The translations under genes were made by a program, and so were the position numbers. Shown here piece by piece: positions 42,795 through 51,462 of a stretch of DNA of 64,000 bases. Position 1 is the stretch's first letter; each line of letters starts with the position of its first letter. Under the pieces are notes generated by a model. That model did no database searches. It saw only the letters and a program-made list of their open reading frames with translations, and had not been told where the DNA came from. Origin of the DNA: Actinoplanes teichomyceticus ATCC 31121 (GTDB lineage: Bacteria > Actinomycetota > Actinomycetes > Mycobacteriales > Micromonosporaceae); assembly GCF_003711105.1 (NCBI RefSeq), contig NZ_CP023865.1, positions 6,865,001 through 6,929,000 on the forward strand, given 5' to 3'.

Positions 42795-43517
42795 GTGCTG
42801 CGCGAAGTCACCGCCATCCGGTATGTCACCCCGCTGCGGGAGGGCGGCTCGCTGCCGGGTGTCGTCGAGGCCGACGATCTCGGTACGTACGTGGTCAAGT
42901 TCCGCGGCGCCGGACAGGGGTCCAAGGCCCTGGTCGCCGAGGTGATCGCCGGTGAGCTGGCGCGCCGCCTCGGTCTGCCGGTGCCGGAGCTGGCCCGGGT
43001 CGAGCTGGACCCGGTCGTGGCCCGGGCCGAGCCGGACGAGGAGGTCCAGGAGCTGATCAAGGCGAGCGCCGGCGGCAACCTGGGGATGGACTTCCTGCCG
43101 GGCGCGCTGGGCTACGACCCGAACGCGCATCCGGTCGAGGCCGCGCTGGCCAGCCGGGTGCTGGCCTTCGACGCGTTCGTGGAGAACGTGGACCGCAGCT
43201 GGCGCAACCCGAACCTGCTGGTCTGGCACGGCGACCTGTGGCTGATCGACCACGGCGCCACGCTCTACTTCCACCACAACTGGGCGCGGGCGCAGAGCGT
43301 GCGGCACCGCGCGTACCGCTGGGACGATCACGTGCTGAAGCCGTACGCCACCCAGCTCTCGACCGAGGGCCCGGCCCTGGCCGCCCGGATCACGCCCGAC
43401 CTGCTCGCCGAGGTGGTCGCGCTGGTCCCGGAGGACTGGCTGGACGACGGCGACCGCAACGCCTATCTCGACCATCTCGCCGGCCGGGCCGCGCAGCCGG
43501 AGGCGTGGCTGCCATGA
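42795..43517 (+). CDS. HipA-like kinase-fold protein
   Basis: 240 residues from a GTG start. Kinase-like motifs: YVVKFRGAGQGSKALVAEVI (ATP-binding lysine), AFDAFVENVDRSWRNPNLLV (catalytic loop with the Asp and Asn of HipA-type kinases) and LWLIDHGATL (metal-binding DHG in place of DFG). Length is about half of E. coli HipA, so only the core is present. It overlaps the DUF3037 gene by ATGA, a pairing that suggests one functional unit. No HipB-type helix-turn-helix gene is next to it. Substrate unknown. Confidence 0.8.
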   Translation: MLREVTAIRYVTPLREGGSLPGVVEADDLGTYVVKFRGAGQGSKALVAEVIAGELARRLGLPVPELARVELDPVVARAEPDEEVQELIKASAGGNLGMDFLPGALGYDPNAHPVEAALASRVLAFDAFVENVDRSWRNPNLLVWHGDLWLIDHGATLYFHHNWARAQSVRHRAYRWDDHVLKPYATQLSTEGPALAARITPDLLAEVVALVPEDWLDDGDRNAYLDHLAGRAAQPEAWLP

Positions 43518-43882
43518 GGGTGCCCTACGAGTACGCCGTCATCCAGGCCGTGCCCCGCATCGAACGCGGCGAGCTGATCAACGTCGGCGTGCTGTTGTAC
43601 TGCCAGCGTCACGACTTCCTGGCCGCCCGCACCCACCTGGACGAATCCCGCCTGCTCGCGCTGGATCCGTCCGCGGATGTGCCGGCGGTCCGGGCCGCGC
43701 TGGACTCCTGGGAGGCCACGTGCACCGGCGGTGGCGCGTCGGCCGGGATGAAGCTGGGTGAGCGCTTCCGGTGGCTCGTTGCCCCGCGCAGCACCGTCCT
43801 GCGGGCCGGCCCGGTCCACATGGGCCTGGCCACGGACCCGGCGGCCGAGCTGGAAAGGCTTGTCGGCCTGCTGGTCCGCTGA
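43514..43882 (+). CDS. DUF3037 protein
   Basis: 122 residues. The start MRVPYEYAVIQAVPRIERGE followed by LINVGVLLYCQ is characteristic of DUF3037, a small family commonly encoded beside HipA-like proteins. Biochemical role unknown; it may modulate or be modified by the kinase. Translation is coupled to it through the 4-bp overlap. Confidence 0.83.
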   Translation: MRVPYEYAVIQAVPRIERGELINVGVLLYCQRHDFLAARTHLDESRLLALDPSADVPAVRAALDSWEATCTGGGASAGMKLGERFRWLVAPRSTVLRAGPVHMGLATDPAAELERLVGLLVR

Positions 43883-43941
43883 GCCCGCACCCCGACCGCA
43901 TCGCGGCGCCGTTTCCCACGGCTGACGTCGGGAAGCCCGGG

Positions 43942-44835
43942 TCAGCACAGGCGCACCTGGTAGTGAGCGCCCCGCGGGGAGACGCACCGGACGGACGGTC
44001 CGGGACGCAGGCGGGCGTCGCCGGCATATCGCGCGCCCAGTTCGCGCTCGGCCGCGTGGTCGCCGGCGTCCGCCGCGACCAGGAGGCCGGCGGTCTCGTC
44101 CAGGTGGGACAGGTCGCCGGGCATCTCGGCGGGAAGGTCGGCCCAGTCACGATCGGCGTACTCGGCGGCCTCGCCGAAGAGGTCCCAGAGCAGCAACTCG
44201 TCGCCCAGACGGTGAGCCAGTTCCACGGCGAGGTAGTACCGGATCATCCACGGTCCGCCGATCGGCTCGCCGGGGCCGGTGCCGTACGCCCACGGGTCGA
44301 GCTCACCGCGGCGCAGCGCCTGCCAGGCCTGCGCGGCGGTGTGCAGGCCGACCGGGCCGAGCGGCACGTCGGTCACGTCGACCGGCCAGTCCGCGGCCGG
44401 ATCCACCCCGGTGTCCGTGGCGATCCACCGGACGCCGTCGTGGTATTCCACGATCACGTGGTCCACGTGGTAGCCGGGCGTCAGGTAGCCGGCGAAGCCG
44501 ACCCGGCTGCGGGCGGCGATCCCGCCGGACCGTAGCGCCGCCACGGTGAGCAGCGCCGAGTCGCGGCAGCAGCCGACCACCCGCTGCTCGGCCGGGCGTG
44601 GCACGTCGAACGGCACGTCACCGAATCGCTCCCGGTCGAGGTCGAGCATCCGGTGCGCCCAGCGGGCGTCGATGTCGGCCAGCCGGTCCGGCGGGAAGTC
44701 GATGCCGGAAGCGCGATAGTGCACCGTCAGGTTGCGGACCACCGCGCCGACGGCGGCCGGGTCGGCGGGCAGCGCGGCGAGCCGGTCGTGGTGCCGGCCC
44801 GGGTCGGAGAATCGGGTCTGTCGGGTGTAGTCCAT
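43942..44835 (-). CDS. Transglutaminase-like domain protein
   Basis: 297 residues. The catalytic triad region is CCRDSALLTVAALRSGGIAARSRVGFAG (Cys), GYHVDHVIVEYHDGVRWIATDTG (His and Asp). Bacterial members act as proteases or amide hydrolases rather than true transglutaminases. The ATG at 44835 is 4 bp after the MerR stop and uses GAGGAGTGA as ribosome site, so expression is coupled to the regulator. Target unknown. Confidence 0.82.
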   Translation of the reverse strand: MDYTRQTRFSDPGRHHDRLAALPADPAAVGAVVRNLTVHYRASGIDFPPDRLADIDARWAHRMLDLDRERFGDVPFDVPRPAEQRVVGCCRDSALLTVAALRSGGIAARSRVGFAGYLTPGYHVDHVIVEYHDGVRWIATDTGVDPAADWPVDVTDVPLGPVGLHTAAQAWQALRRGELDPWAYGTGPGEPIGGPWMIRYYLAVELAHRLGDELLLWDLFGEAAEYADRDWADLPAEMPGDLSHLDETAGLLVAADAGDHAAERELGARYAGDARLRPGPSVRCVSPRGAHYQVRLC

Positions 44836-44839
44836 CTCG

Positions 44840-45688
44840 TCACTCCTCGACGGGTTGGGCGACGTGGGCGAACGGCGCATCGCCGGCGAGCCGGTCCCAG
44901 TGGTCCAGGTAGGTCTCCCGGGGCAGGCCGGCGGCGACCAGCCCGGCAGCGGTCAGGTGCCGGTGCACCGCCTGGTAGGCGGCGGTGATCCGGGGATAGA
45001 AGCAGTCGTCGCGCAGGACCGTCGCACACGCCAGCGACTGCGCCGGCTCGATCCGCAGCGCGATGTCGCGACCCGGTTCGGCGGAGCCGGAATACGGCAC
45101 GCAGACCTCGATCGCCGCCTCGGTGTCCGGGGTGACCAGACCGTGGTAGATCACCCAGTGCTCCGGGGTGTGCCGGGCGCCGTGCCGGTCGAGATGGGCC
45201 CGGATCGACCACTGCGCCGCGCCGATCGCCGGAACCAGGCCCTGCTGATCCACCTCCGTACGGATGGTGGCGACCTTGCGCTGCGGTCGCTGGACCGCGC
45301 GCACCGGGTAGTCCCGCTCCGGCTCGTCACCGTGCGCCAGCGAGGTCCGCAGCCACAGGTGGCCGGAGCGGCGGGCGGCCGTGGCCGCCTCCTCCCCGGC
45401 CCACCAACGGTCCAGCCGGCCGACCGCCTCGGCGTCGGACAGCACGAGCATCTCGCCGATCACCGGGAGCGGCATGCCGATCCGGCGCAGCACGCCGATC
45501 CGGCGGGCCCGCTTCAGCTGGGCGGCGGCGTAGCGCCGATAGCCGGTGATCGGGTCGACCTCGGCGGCCGGCAGCAGACCGGAGACGTCGTAGAGCCGGA
45601 GCGCCTTGATCGAGAGCCCGGACAGCCGGGCGAACTCCCCGATGGACATCGGGCCGGTCGTGAGCGGTCCCGCGGACTGCGATCTCAT
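44840..45688 (-). CDS. MerR-family regulator with GyrI-like ligand domain
   Basis: 282 residues. The N-terminal MerR helix-turn-helix is SIGEFARLSGLSIKALRLYD and GYRRYAAAQLKRARRIGVLR; the C-terminal half is a GyrI-like effector domain as in BmrR, which binds drugs or hydrophobic molecules. It probably controls its own operon with the transglutaminase-like gene. The ATG at 45688 is kept; an internal ATG before SIGEF is an alternative. Confidence 0.86.
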   Translation of the reverse strand: MRSQSAGPLTTGPMSIGEFARLSGLSIKALRLYDVSGLLPAAEVDPITGYRRYAAAQLKRARRIGVLRRIGMPLPVIGEMLVLSDAEAVGRLDRWWAGEEAATAARRSGHLWLRTSLAHGDEPERDYPVRAVQRPQRKVATIRTEVDQQGLVPAIGAAQWSIRAHLDRHGARHTPEHWVIYHGLVTPDTEAAIEVCVPYSGSAEPGRDIALRIEPAQSLACATVLRDDCFYPRITAAYQAVHRHLTAAGLVAAGLPRETYLDHWDRLAGDAPFAHVAQPVEE

Positions 45689-45764
45689 GCGACCGATCCT
45701 GGAGTCTGCCCCAGGGGCAGAGTAAAGGGCTTCCCCGTGCCGGTTTTAGCGGCACACTGAGCGG

Positions 45765-46832
45765 ATGCAGCTGCCGATCATGCCACCGGTCAAGCCGATG
45801 CTCGCCAAGCCCGTCGCCGACATCCCGCCGGGACAGATCTACGAGCCCAAGTGGGACGGCTTCCGGTCGATCATCTTCCGGGACGGCGACGAGGTGGAGA
45901 TCGGCAGCCGCAACGAGAGGCCGATGACGCGCTACTTCCCCGAGGTGGTGGCCGCGGTGCTGGCCAACTTCCCGGACCGGTCGGTGATCGACGGCGAGGT
46001 GATCGTCGCCGACACCGGGCGCAACACCCTCGACTTCGAGGCGCTGCAGCAGCGGATCCACCCCGCGGCGAGCCGGGTCAAGCTGCTCTCCGAGCAGACC
46101 CCGGCCGGCTTCGTCGCCTTCGACCTGCTGGCGATCGGCGACGAGGACCTCACCGAACTGCCCTTCGGGCAGCGCCGGGAACGCCTGCTGCGGGCGCTGG
46201 CCGAGGCCCGGCCTCCGGTGTACGTCACTCCGGCCACCGACGACCTCGCCACCGCCCGGCGCTGGTTCGACGAGTTCGAGGGCGCCGGGCTGGACGGGCT
46301 GATCGCCAAGGGGCGTGATCTGACCTACCAGCCGGACAAGCGGGTGATGTCCAAGATCAAACACAAGCGCACCGCGGACTGCGTGGTGGCCGGCTACCGG
46401 GTGCACAAGTCGGCCGAGAACCGGATCGGGTCGCTGCTGCTCGGCCTCTACGACGAGCGGGACGTGCTGGTCTCGGTCGGGGTGATCGGCTCGTTCCCGA
46501 TGGCGGTCCGCGAGGAGCTGTTCGAGCAGTTGCAGCCGCTGGTCACCGGCTTCGAGGGGCATCCGTGGAACTGGGCCGCGCACGAGCAGGGCGAGCGTAC
46601 CCCGCGCAAGAATGAGGTGAGCCGGTGGAACGCCGGCAAGGATCTGTCGTTCACCCCGCTGCGCCCCGAGCGGGTGGTCGAGGTCCGTTACGACTACATG
46701 GAGGGGCCCCGGTTCCGGCACACCGCCCAGTTCGAGCGCTGGCGGCCCGACCGCGAGCCCCGCACCTGCACGTACGAACAGCTGGAACGCCCGGTGCGCT
46801 TCGACCTGGCCGAGGTGCTGACCAGCCGCTGA
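45765..46832 (+). CDS. ligC: ATP-dependent DNA ligase LigC
   Basis: 355 residues: nucleotidyltransferase domain with the adenylated lysine K29 in YEPKWDGFR, motif IDGEVIV, motif FDLLAIG, and SKIKHKRTADCVV, followed by an OB-fold domain ending VEVRYDYMEGPRFRHTAQ. LigC ligases seal nicks in base-excision repair or backup end joining. No Ku or polymerase is fused; a LigD-type polymerase gene lies 3 kb downstream on the other strand. Head-to-head with the MerR gene. Confidence 0.9.
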   Translation: MQLPIMPPVKPMLAKPVADIPPGQIYEPKWDGFRSIIFRDGDEVEIGSRNERPMTRYFPEVVAAVLANFPDRSVIDGEVIVADTGRNTLDFEALQQRIHPAASRVKLLSEQTPAGFVAFDLLAIGDEDLTELPFGQRRERLLRALAEARPPVYVTPATDDLATARRWFDEFEGAGLDGLIAKGRDLTYQPDKRVMSKIKHKRTADCVVAGYRVHKSAENRIGSLLLGLYDERDVLVSVGVIGSFPMAVREELFEQLQPLVTGFEGHPWNWAAHEQGERTPRKNEVSRWNAGKDLSFTPLRPERVVEVRYDYMEGPRFRHTAQFERWRPDREPRTCTYEQLERPVRFDLAEVLTSR

Positions 46833-46898
46833 CGGCGGATGTCGTACCGACCGGCTAGCCTCGTGGCGCAAGGTCCCCGAAGTCGAAAGGGTCGCGTC

Positions 46899-48470
46899 GT
46901 GCCGCGTCGCTCGCGTTCGGTCATCGCTCTTGTCGCCGCGATGGTCATGGCCACCGGCGGCTGCACCCTGCCGGCGTTCGCGCCCGCGGGCGCCGACCAG
47001 CCCGCCACCCCCGGCGACGGCACACCCGCATCCGGCTCGGCGCCCGGCACGGCGGCGCAGTGGTCGCCCTGTCCGGACGTGCCGGAGAAGCTCATCGGTC
47101 GCGGCGCCCCGGGGATGAGCTACGACTGCGCCACGGTGGCGGTGCCACGGGACTGGGCCGAGCCCGACAGCGGCCAGACCTACGACATCGCGCTGATCCG
47201 GGTCCGCTCCGCCGGTCAGAAGAACCGGATCGGCTCGCTGCTGCTCAACCCGGGCGGTCCCGGCGGGTCCGGCGTCGACCTCGCGGTCTACCTGTCGTTC
47301 GGGCCGGGCCTGGGCGGTCTGCCCAAGGAGATCACCGACCGCTTCGACGTCGTCGGCTTCGACCCGCGCGGGGTGAGCCGGTCCAGCCCGGTCAAGTGCA
47401 TCAGCGACACCGATCAGGACGCCACCTTCGCCGCCGATCCGGACCCGGTCAGCCAGGCCGAGTTCGACGAGGTCGTCGCGCTGAACAGGAAGGTCGCCGA
47501 CACCTGCGGCCAGAAGTACGGCGAGCAGCTGCCGCACTTCTCCACCGAGCAGGCCGCGCGCGACATGGACGCGCTGCGCGCCGCGGTCGGCGACAGCAAG
47601 CTGACCTACCTGGGCTTCTCCTACGGCACCCTGCTCGGGGCGACGTACGCTCAGCTGTTCCCGCGCAACGTCCGGGCCCTGGTGCTCGACGGCGCGGTGG
47701 ACCCGACCGAGAGCTACGTGCAGGGCTCGGAGAGCCAGGCCAAGGGCTTCGAGCGGGCGTTCAGCAACTTCACCAGGTGGTGCAAGGCGAACGCCGCCAA
47801 GTGTCCGATCTCGGCGGATCCGCGCGGCGCGGTGACCGGCGCGATGGCCAAGGCCGAGTCCTCCCCGGTGCGCTACCGCGACGGCCGGCAGGCCACGGCG
47901 GGCTGGATCTTCGTCGGGTTGATCTCGTCGCTCTACACCGAGACCGGCTGGACCAGCCTGGCGGAGGCCATCGACGACCTGCAGGGCGGCGACGCGAAGG
48001 GGATCATGGATCTCGCCGACCAGTACGCCGAGCGCGAGCAGGACGGCAGCTACTCCAACCTGTTCGACGCCAACCTCGCGGTGAACTGCGCGGACACCGA
48101 CGACGCGCCGAGCGTCGAGGAGGTGCGCCGGTTGCAGTCCGAGTGGCGGAAGAAGTACCCGATCTTCGGGGCGCCGCTGGCGATGGGCATGCTGCCGTGC
48201 ACGTTCTGGCCGGGCGAGCGGGACCCGTACCCGGCGGGCAAGGCGGACGGCGCGCCGCCGATCGTCGTGGTGGGCACCACCGGTGACCCGGCCACGCCGT
48301 ATGAGAACACCGCCGACCTGGCGAACATGCTCGGCACCGGACGCGTGCTGACCTGGGAGGGCGAGGGCCACACGGCATACCCGTCGACGAGCTGCGTCGT
48401 GCGAGCCGTCGACGGCTACCTCATCGACCTCAAGGTGCCGCGGGAGGGCCTGCGCTGCCCAGCGAAGTGA
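46899..48470 (+). CDS. Exported alpha/beta hydrolase, S33 tripeptidyl-aminopeptidase type
   Basis: 523 residues from the GTG at 46899. The N terminus has a hydrophobic stretch and MATGGC, a weak lipobox, so it may be a lipoprotein or simply secreted. Catalytic features: NPGGPGGSGVD (oxyanion region), nucleophile serine in YLGFSYGTLLGATYAQ, GTTGDPATPYE (Asp) and GEGHTAY (His). Similar Streptomyces SlpD/TAP proteins remove tripeptides from secreted proteins. A longer frame from 46839 lacks a better start. Its 3' end overlaps the convergent channel gene by 41 bp. Confidence 0.85.
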   Translation: MPRRSRSVIALVAAMVMATGGCTLPAFAPAGADQPATPGDGTPASGSAPGTAAQWSPCPDVPEKLIGRGAPGMSYDCATVAVPRDWAEPDSGQTYDIALIRVRSAGQKNRIGSLLLNPGGPGGSGVDLAVYLSFGPGLGGLPKEITDRFDVVGFDPRGVSRSSPVKCISDTDQDATFAADPDPVSQAEFDEVVALNRKVADTCGQKYGEQLPHFSTEQAARDMDALRAAVGDSKLTYLGFSYGTLLGATYAQLFPRNVRALVLDGAVDPTESYVQGSESQAKGFERAFSNFTRWCKANAAKCPISADPRGAVTGAMAKAESSPVRYRDGRQATAGWIFVGLISSLYTETGWTSLAEAIDDLQGGDAKGIMDLADQYAEREQDGSYSNLFDANLAVNCADTDDAPSVEEVRRLQSEWRKKYPIFGAPLAMGMLPCTFWPGERDPYPAGKADGAPPIVVVGTTGDPATPYENTADLANMLGTGRVLTWEGEGHTAYPSTSCVVRAVDGYLIDLKVPREGLRCPAK

Positions 48471-49029
48471 CGCCGTCCGACGCGGCAGGGGCGGCAGCGG
48501 AGGGCGCGGCAGCAGGGGCAGGAGCCGGGGTCGGCGCGGCAGGGACAGCGGCCGGCGCGGCAGAGGCGGCGGCCGGCGCGGCAGAGGCGGCGGCCCGCGC
48601 TGTGGCGCCGCCGGGTACGGTGACACCCTCGCGCTCGGCCAGCTCCTCCAGCAGCAGGCGGACCCGGCGCAGGTTCTCCTTGAGCTCCTCCTGTTCCTCG
48701 TGCCGGAACGCGTCCTGGTCGACGATCAGCTTGCTCGCGAACTGCGCCGTGATCAGCGGGATCACCATGAGCACCATCACCGAGATGAGCAGGGCGGCCA
48801 GCATCCGGGCCGGCCAGCTCTCCGGCGAGATGTCGCCGTAACCGACCGTGGACGCGGTGACGACCGCCCACCAGAGCGAGTCGCCGAGCGACTGCCCCTC
48901 GAAGTGGGAGTAGAGCACGCCGCAGAGGGCGATCAGGATCAGGTACGCCACAAGCAGCGTCCTCGGTGAGTTGGCCAGCCAGATCACTCCGCGGTACGCC
49001 GCCCGCGGCACCCTGAGCAGCACATTCAT
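48430..49029 (-). CDS. Two-helix potassium channel
   Basis: 199 residues. Two membrane helices (about 25-42 and 70-92) flank the pore loop with the selectivity filter TVGYGD at 61-66. A predicted coiled coil (HEEQEELKENLRRVRLLLEELAE) may aid tetramerisation. The C-terminal about 65 residues are an Ala/Pro tail, part of which is encoded antisense to the end of the peptidase gene. No RCK regulatory domain. Confidence 0.86.
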   Translation of the reverse strand: MNVLLRVPRAAYRGVIWLANSPRTLLVAYLILIALCGVLYSHFEGQSLGDSLWWAVVTASTVGYGDISPESWPARMLAALLISVMVLMVIPLITAQFASKLIVDQDAFRHEEQEELKENLRRVRLLLEELAEREGVTVPGGATARAAASAAPAAASAAPAAVPAAPTPAPAPAAAPSAAAPAASDGVTSLGSAGPPAAP

Positions 49030-49108
49030 GTCGCCATCGTGCCGGAGCGCCCGCGCCGCGTCAGCCCCCCGACCGGCCGGACCGCAGAGTACTGCCAGAC
49101 TGGCGATC

Positions 49109-49564
49109 ATGGATTTCCGGATCGCCACCCGCGCCGACGTCCCCGCCGTGCTGGAACTGCTCGCCGACGACGCGATCAGCCGGGAGCGCGGATACGGAAC
49201 GGTTCCGGCGAAGATCGACGACGCGATCTGGGCGGCGTTCGAGGCGATCGACGCCGACCCGCGCAACGAGCTGATCGTCGCGGTCGAGGACGGCGTGGTG
49301 GCCGGGACCTGCCAGCTCACCTACATCCCGGGTCTGAGCCGGGGCGGCGCGCTGCGGATGCTCGTCGAGGCGGTCCGGATCCGCTCCGACCGGCGCGGCC
49401 GGGGACTGGGCGCGGCGATGATGCGCTGGACGATCGAGCGGGCCCGCGAGCGCGGCTGCCGGATGGTTCAGCTGACCACGGACAAGCGCCGCACCGACGC
49501 GCACCGCTTCTACGAGCGGCTCGGCTTCACCGCCTCGCACGAGGGCATGAAGCTGCCCCTGTGA
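49109..49564 (+). CDS. GNAT-family acetyltransferase
   Basis: 151 residues. The acetyl-CoA loop is RRGRGLGAAMMRWTIERARE and the C-terminal DAHRFYERLGFTASHEGMKL is typical. Resembles phosphinothricin-type and general GNATs; the substrate is unknown. The longer frame from 48971 is rejected because it runs antisense over the channel start. Confidence 0.85.
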   Translation: MDFRIATRADVPAVLELLADDAISRERGYGTVPAKIDDAIWAAFEAIDADPRNELIVAVEDGVVAGTCQLTYIPGLSRGGALRMLVEAVRIRSDRRGRGLGAAMMRWTIERARERGCRMVQLTTDKRRTDAHRFYERLGFTASHEGMKLPL

Positions 49565-49570
49565 CAGCGA

Positions 49571-49720
49571 GGGCCGCAAGCCGCCCCGGCCCACGATGGC
49601 GTCAAGCCGCCCCAGCGAGAACAGGAGCGTCAAACCGCCGCAGCCCACGATGACGTCAAGCCGCACCAGCGAGAACGAGAGCGTCAAACCGCCACCAGAG
49701 CGTCAAGCCGCAATGGTGAG
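49571..49720. repeat. Intergenic imperfect tandem repeat
   Basis: Between convergent genes. Alternating units such as AGCGTCAAACCGCC, CCCACGATGACGTCAAGCCG and CCAGCGAGAACGAGAGCG recur about four times with small changes, beginning just after the GNAT stop. Confidence 0.8.
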
Positions 49721-49721
49721 A

Positions 49722-50747
49722 TCAGGGTGCCGTCCTGCGGTCACGGTCCTTGGACGGCTGGACCCGCTTGGGCTCCCCCGGCATCTTGGGGTGGTCCGGC
49801 GGGTACGGCATGTCCCCCAGCCCGGCCCGCTCGTCCCGCTCCACCCACTCCAGCAACGGCGTGAGGTCGTGCCCGGTGTCGTCGATCCCGGCGTGTGGGT
49901 CGCCGACCGTGGCGATCCGTTTCGGCACGGTCCGCAGGTCGAAGTCGTCCGGTTCGACCCGGGTCAGCTCGTCCCAGGTGACCGGGGTGGAGACGGTGGC
50001 CCGGGCGTTGGCCCGCAGGGAGTACGCGCAGGCGATGGTGCGGTCCCGCGCCATCTGGTTGTAGTCCAGGAACACCTTCCGGCCGCGCTCCTCCTTCCAC
50101 CACGCCGTGGTGATCGCGTCGGGCCGGCGCCGCTCCACCTCCCGGGCCAGTGCGATCGCGGCCCGGCGCACCTGGACGAAGTCCCACCGCGCCGCGATCC
50201 GGACGTAGACGTGCACGCCCCGCCCGCCGGACGTCTTCGGGTAGCCGGTCCAGCCCAGCTCGTCGAGCACCTCGCGGACCACCCCGGCAGCCGCCACCAC
50301 GTCGCCGAAGCCGAGCCCGGGTTGCGGGTCCAGGTCGATGCGCAGCTCGTCCGGGTGGTCCGGCGCGGCCCCACGCACCGGCCACGGGTGGAACACCACG
50401 GTGCCCATCTGCGCGGCCCAGGCGACGTGCGCCAGGTCGGCGGGGCAGAGCTCCTGGGCCGTACGCATGCTGGGGAACCGGATGGTGGCGGTCCGGACCC
50501 AGTCGGGCACGCCGCGGGCCGGGATCCGTTTCTGGAAGAACGCCTCGCCGCCGAGGCCGTCGGGGAAGCGTTGCAGCGTGGTGGGCCGGTCCCGCAGGGC
50601 GCGCAGGATGCCGTCACCGACCGCCAGGTAGTACTCGAAGACGTCTCGCTTGGTGTATCCCGGCCCGGCGAAGACCACCTTGTCCGGGCTGGTCAGGCGG
50701 ACGGTGTGGCCGGCGATCTGATGCTCTTCCGCGGCGGCTTTCGGCAT
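49722..50747 (-). CDS. LigD-type polymerase domain protein (stand-alone PolDom)
   Basis: 341 residues of the archaeo-eukaryotic primase fold. Catalytic acidic motif LRIDLDPQPG, followed by GVHVYVRI and the later metal-binding Asp in KVFLDYNQMARDRTIACAYS. In mycobacteria such stand-alone polymerases (Prim-PolC type) fill short gaps and work with LigC and Ku. No ligase or 3'-phosphoesterase domain is present. A Ku gene is not in the window. Confidence 0.9.
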   Translation of the reverse strand: MPKAAAEEHQIAGHTVRLTSPDKVVFAGPGYTKRDVFEYYLAVGDGILRALRDRPTTLQRFPDGLGGEAFFQKRIPARGVPDWVRTATIRFPSMRTAQELCPADLAHVAWAAQMGTVVFHPWPVRGAAPDHPDELRIDLDPQPGLGFGDVVAAAGVVREVLDELGWTGYPKTSGGRGVHVYVRIAARWDFVQVRRAAIALAREVERRRPDAITTAWWKEERGRKVFLDYNQMARDRTIACAYSLRANARATVSTPVTWDELTRVEPDDFDLRTVPKRIATVGDPHAGIDDTGHDLTPLLEWVERDERAGLGDMPYPPDHPKMPGEPKRVQPSKDRDRRTAP

Positions 50748-50790
50748 GTCCCGACGATATGCCGGATCCGGGCGGTCCGGAACATGAAGT

Positions 50791-50821
50791 GAGGGTCACC
50801 CGATAAAAGCGGGTGACCCTC
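50791..50821 (-). terminator. Hairpin terminator of the LPLTG gene
   Basis: A perfect 12-bp stem (50791-50802 with 50810-50821) and 7-nt loop, 23 bp past the stop of the leftward surface-protein gene. Confidence 0.75.
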
Positions 50822-50843
50822 GCAAATTGGACACGGGTGCCGG

Positions 50844-51362
50844 TCAAGCGTTCTTCCGCCGCCGGGTGTACCAGAGCGCGCCCGCGCCACCCGCGACGAG
50901 GGCCAGGCCGACCGCGATGGTCGCGCCCACCGGCCCGCCGGTCAACGGCAGCGACCCGGAGCTGACACCGGCGCCCTTGGTGCTGACCGTCCCGGTCGGC
51001 GTCGGCGCGGTGGCCGAGCTGACCCCGCCAGTGGGCGCCGACTGCACCGACCCGGTCGGCTGCTCCGTGGTCGGGCTCACGCCACCGTACCCGCGCTGGC
51101 CGCGGGTTCCGCCGGTGGTGTCCGGGCTCGCCGTGGCCGGAGCCGGCGCGGTGGTGGTGGGCACGGCGGTCGCGGTGGGCGCCGTGGTGGCCGGCAGCTC
51201 GCCTTGATAACCGGCGTTGCCACGGTCCGGGCTGGCCATCACGACCGGATGCCCGGCCCGTGTGGTGTCGGTCGCGAGGACCGGCGACGAGATGGCGAGC
51301 GCCGCGAGGGCGGTGACGCCGGCCGCGGGCAGTCCCACGGCCAGCCGACGTACGAAGCTCAT
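50844..51362 (-). CDS. Small LPLTG cell-wall-anchored surface protein
   Basis: 172 residues. Signal peptide ending near VLA-TD; a Thr/Pro/Ala-rich low-complexity stalk; then the sorting signal LPLTGG, a hydrophobic helix (VGATIAVGLALVAGGAGALW) and the basic tail YTRRRKNA. Sortase should link it to peptidoglycan. No folded domain is recognised, so it is probably a stalk or mask. The ATG at 51362 begins the signal peptide; a 13-residue longer frame is possible. Confidence 0.8.
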   Translation of the reverse strand: MSFVRRLAVGLPAAGVTALAALAISSPVLATDTTRAGHPVVMASPDRGNAGYQGELPATTAPTATAVPTTTAPAPATASPDTTGGTRGQRGYGGVSPTTEQPTGSVQSAPTGGVSSATAPTPTGTVSTKGAGVSSGSLPLTGGPVGATIAVGLALVAGGAGALWYTRRRKNA

Positions 51363-51462
51363 GAGGAGTATCCGTTCTGTCGCTGAAAGGTATGATTGCA
51401 TGGTCGCACGGGAGCTTAGCGGGGATTGCCCGTTTTACACGAAAAGCCTCCTCGGCGCGTCC

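Noticed and set aside
42242..42955. Proteins built of RTAPH or RCGAV repeats
   Set aside because: They are translations of the pentanucleotide array, open in all frames of both strands; no start site or flanking domain supports a gene.
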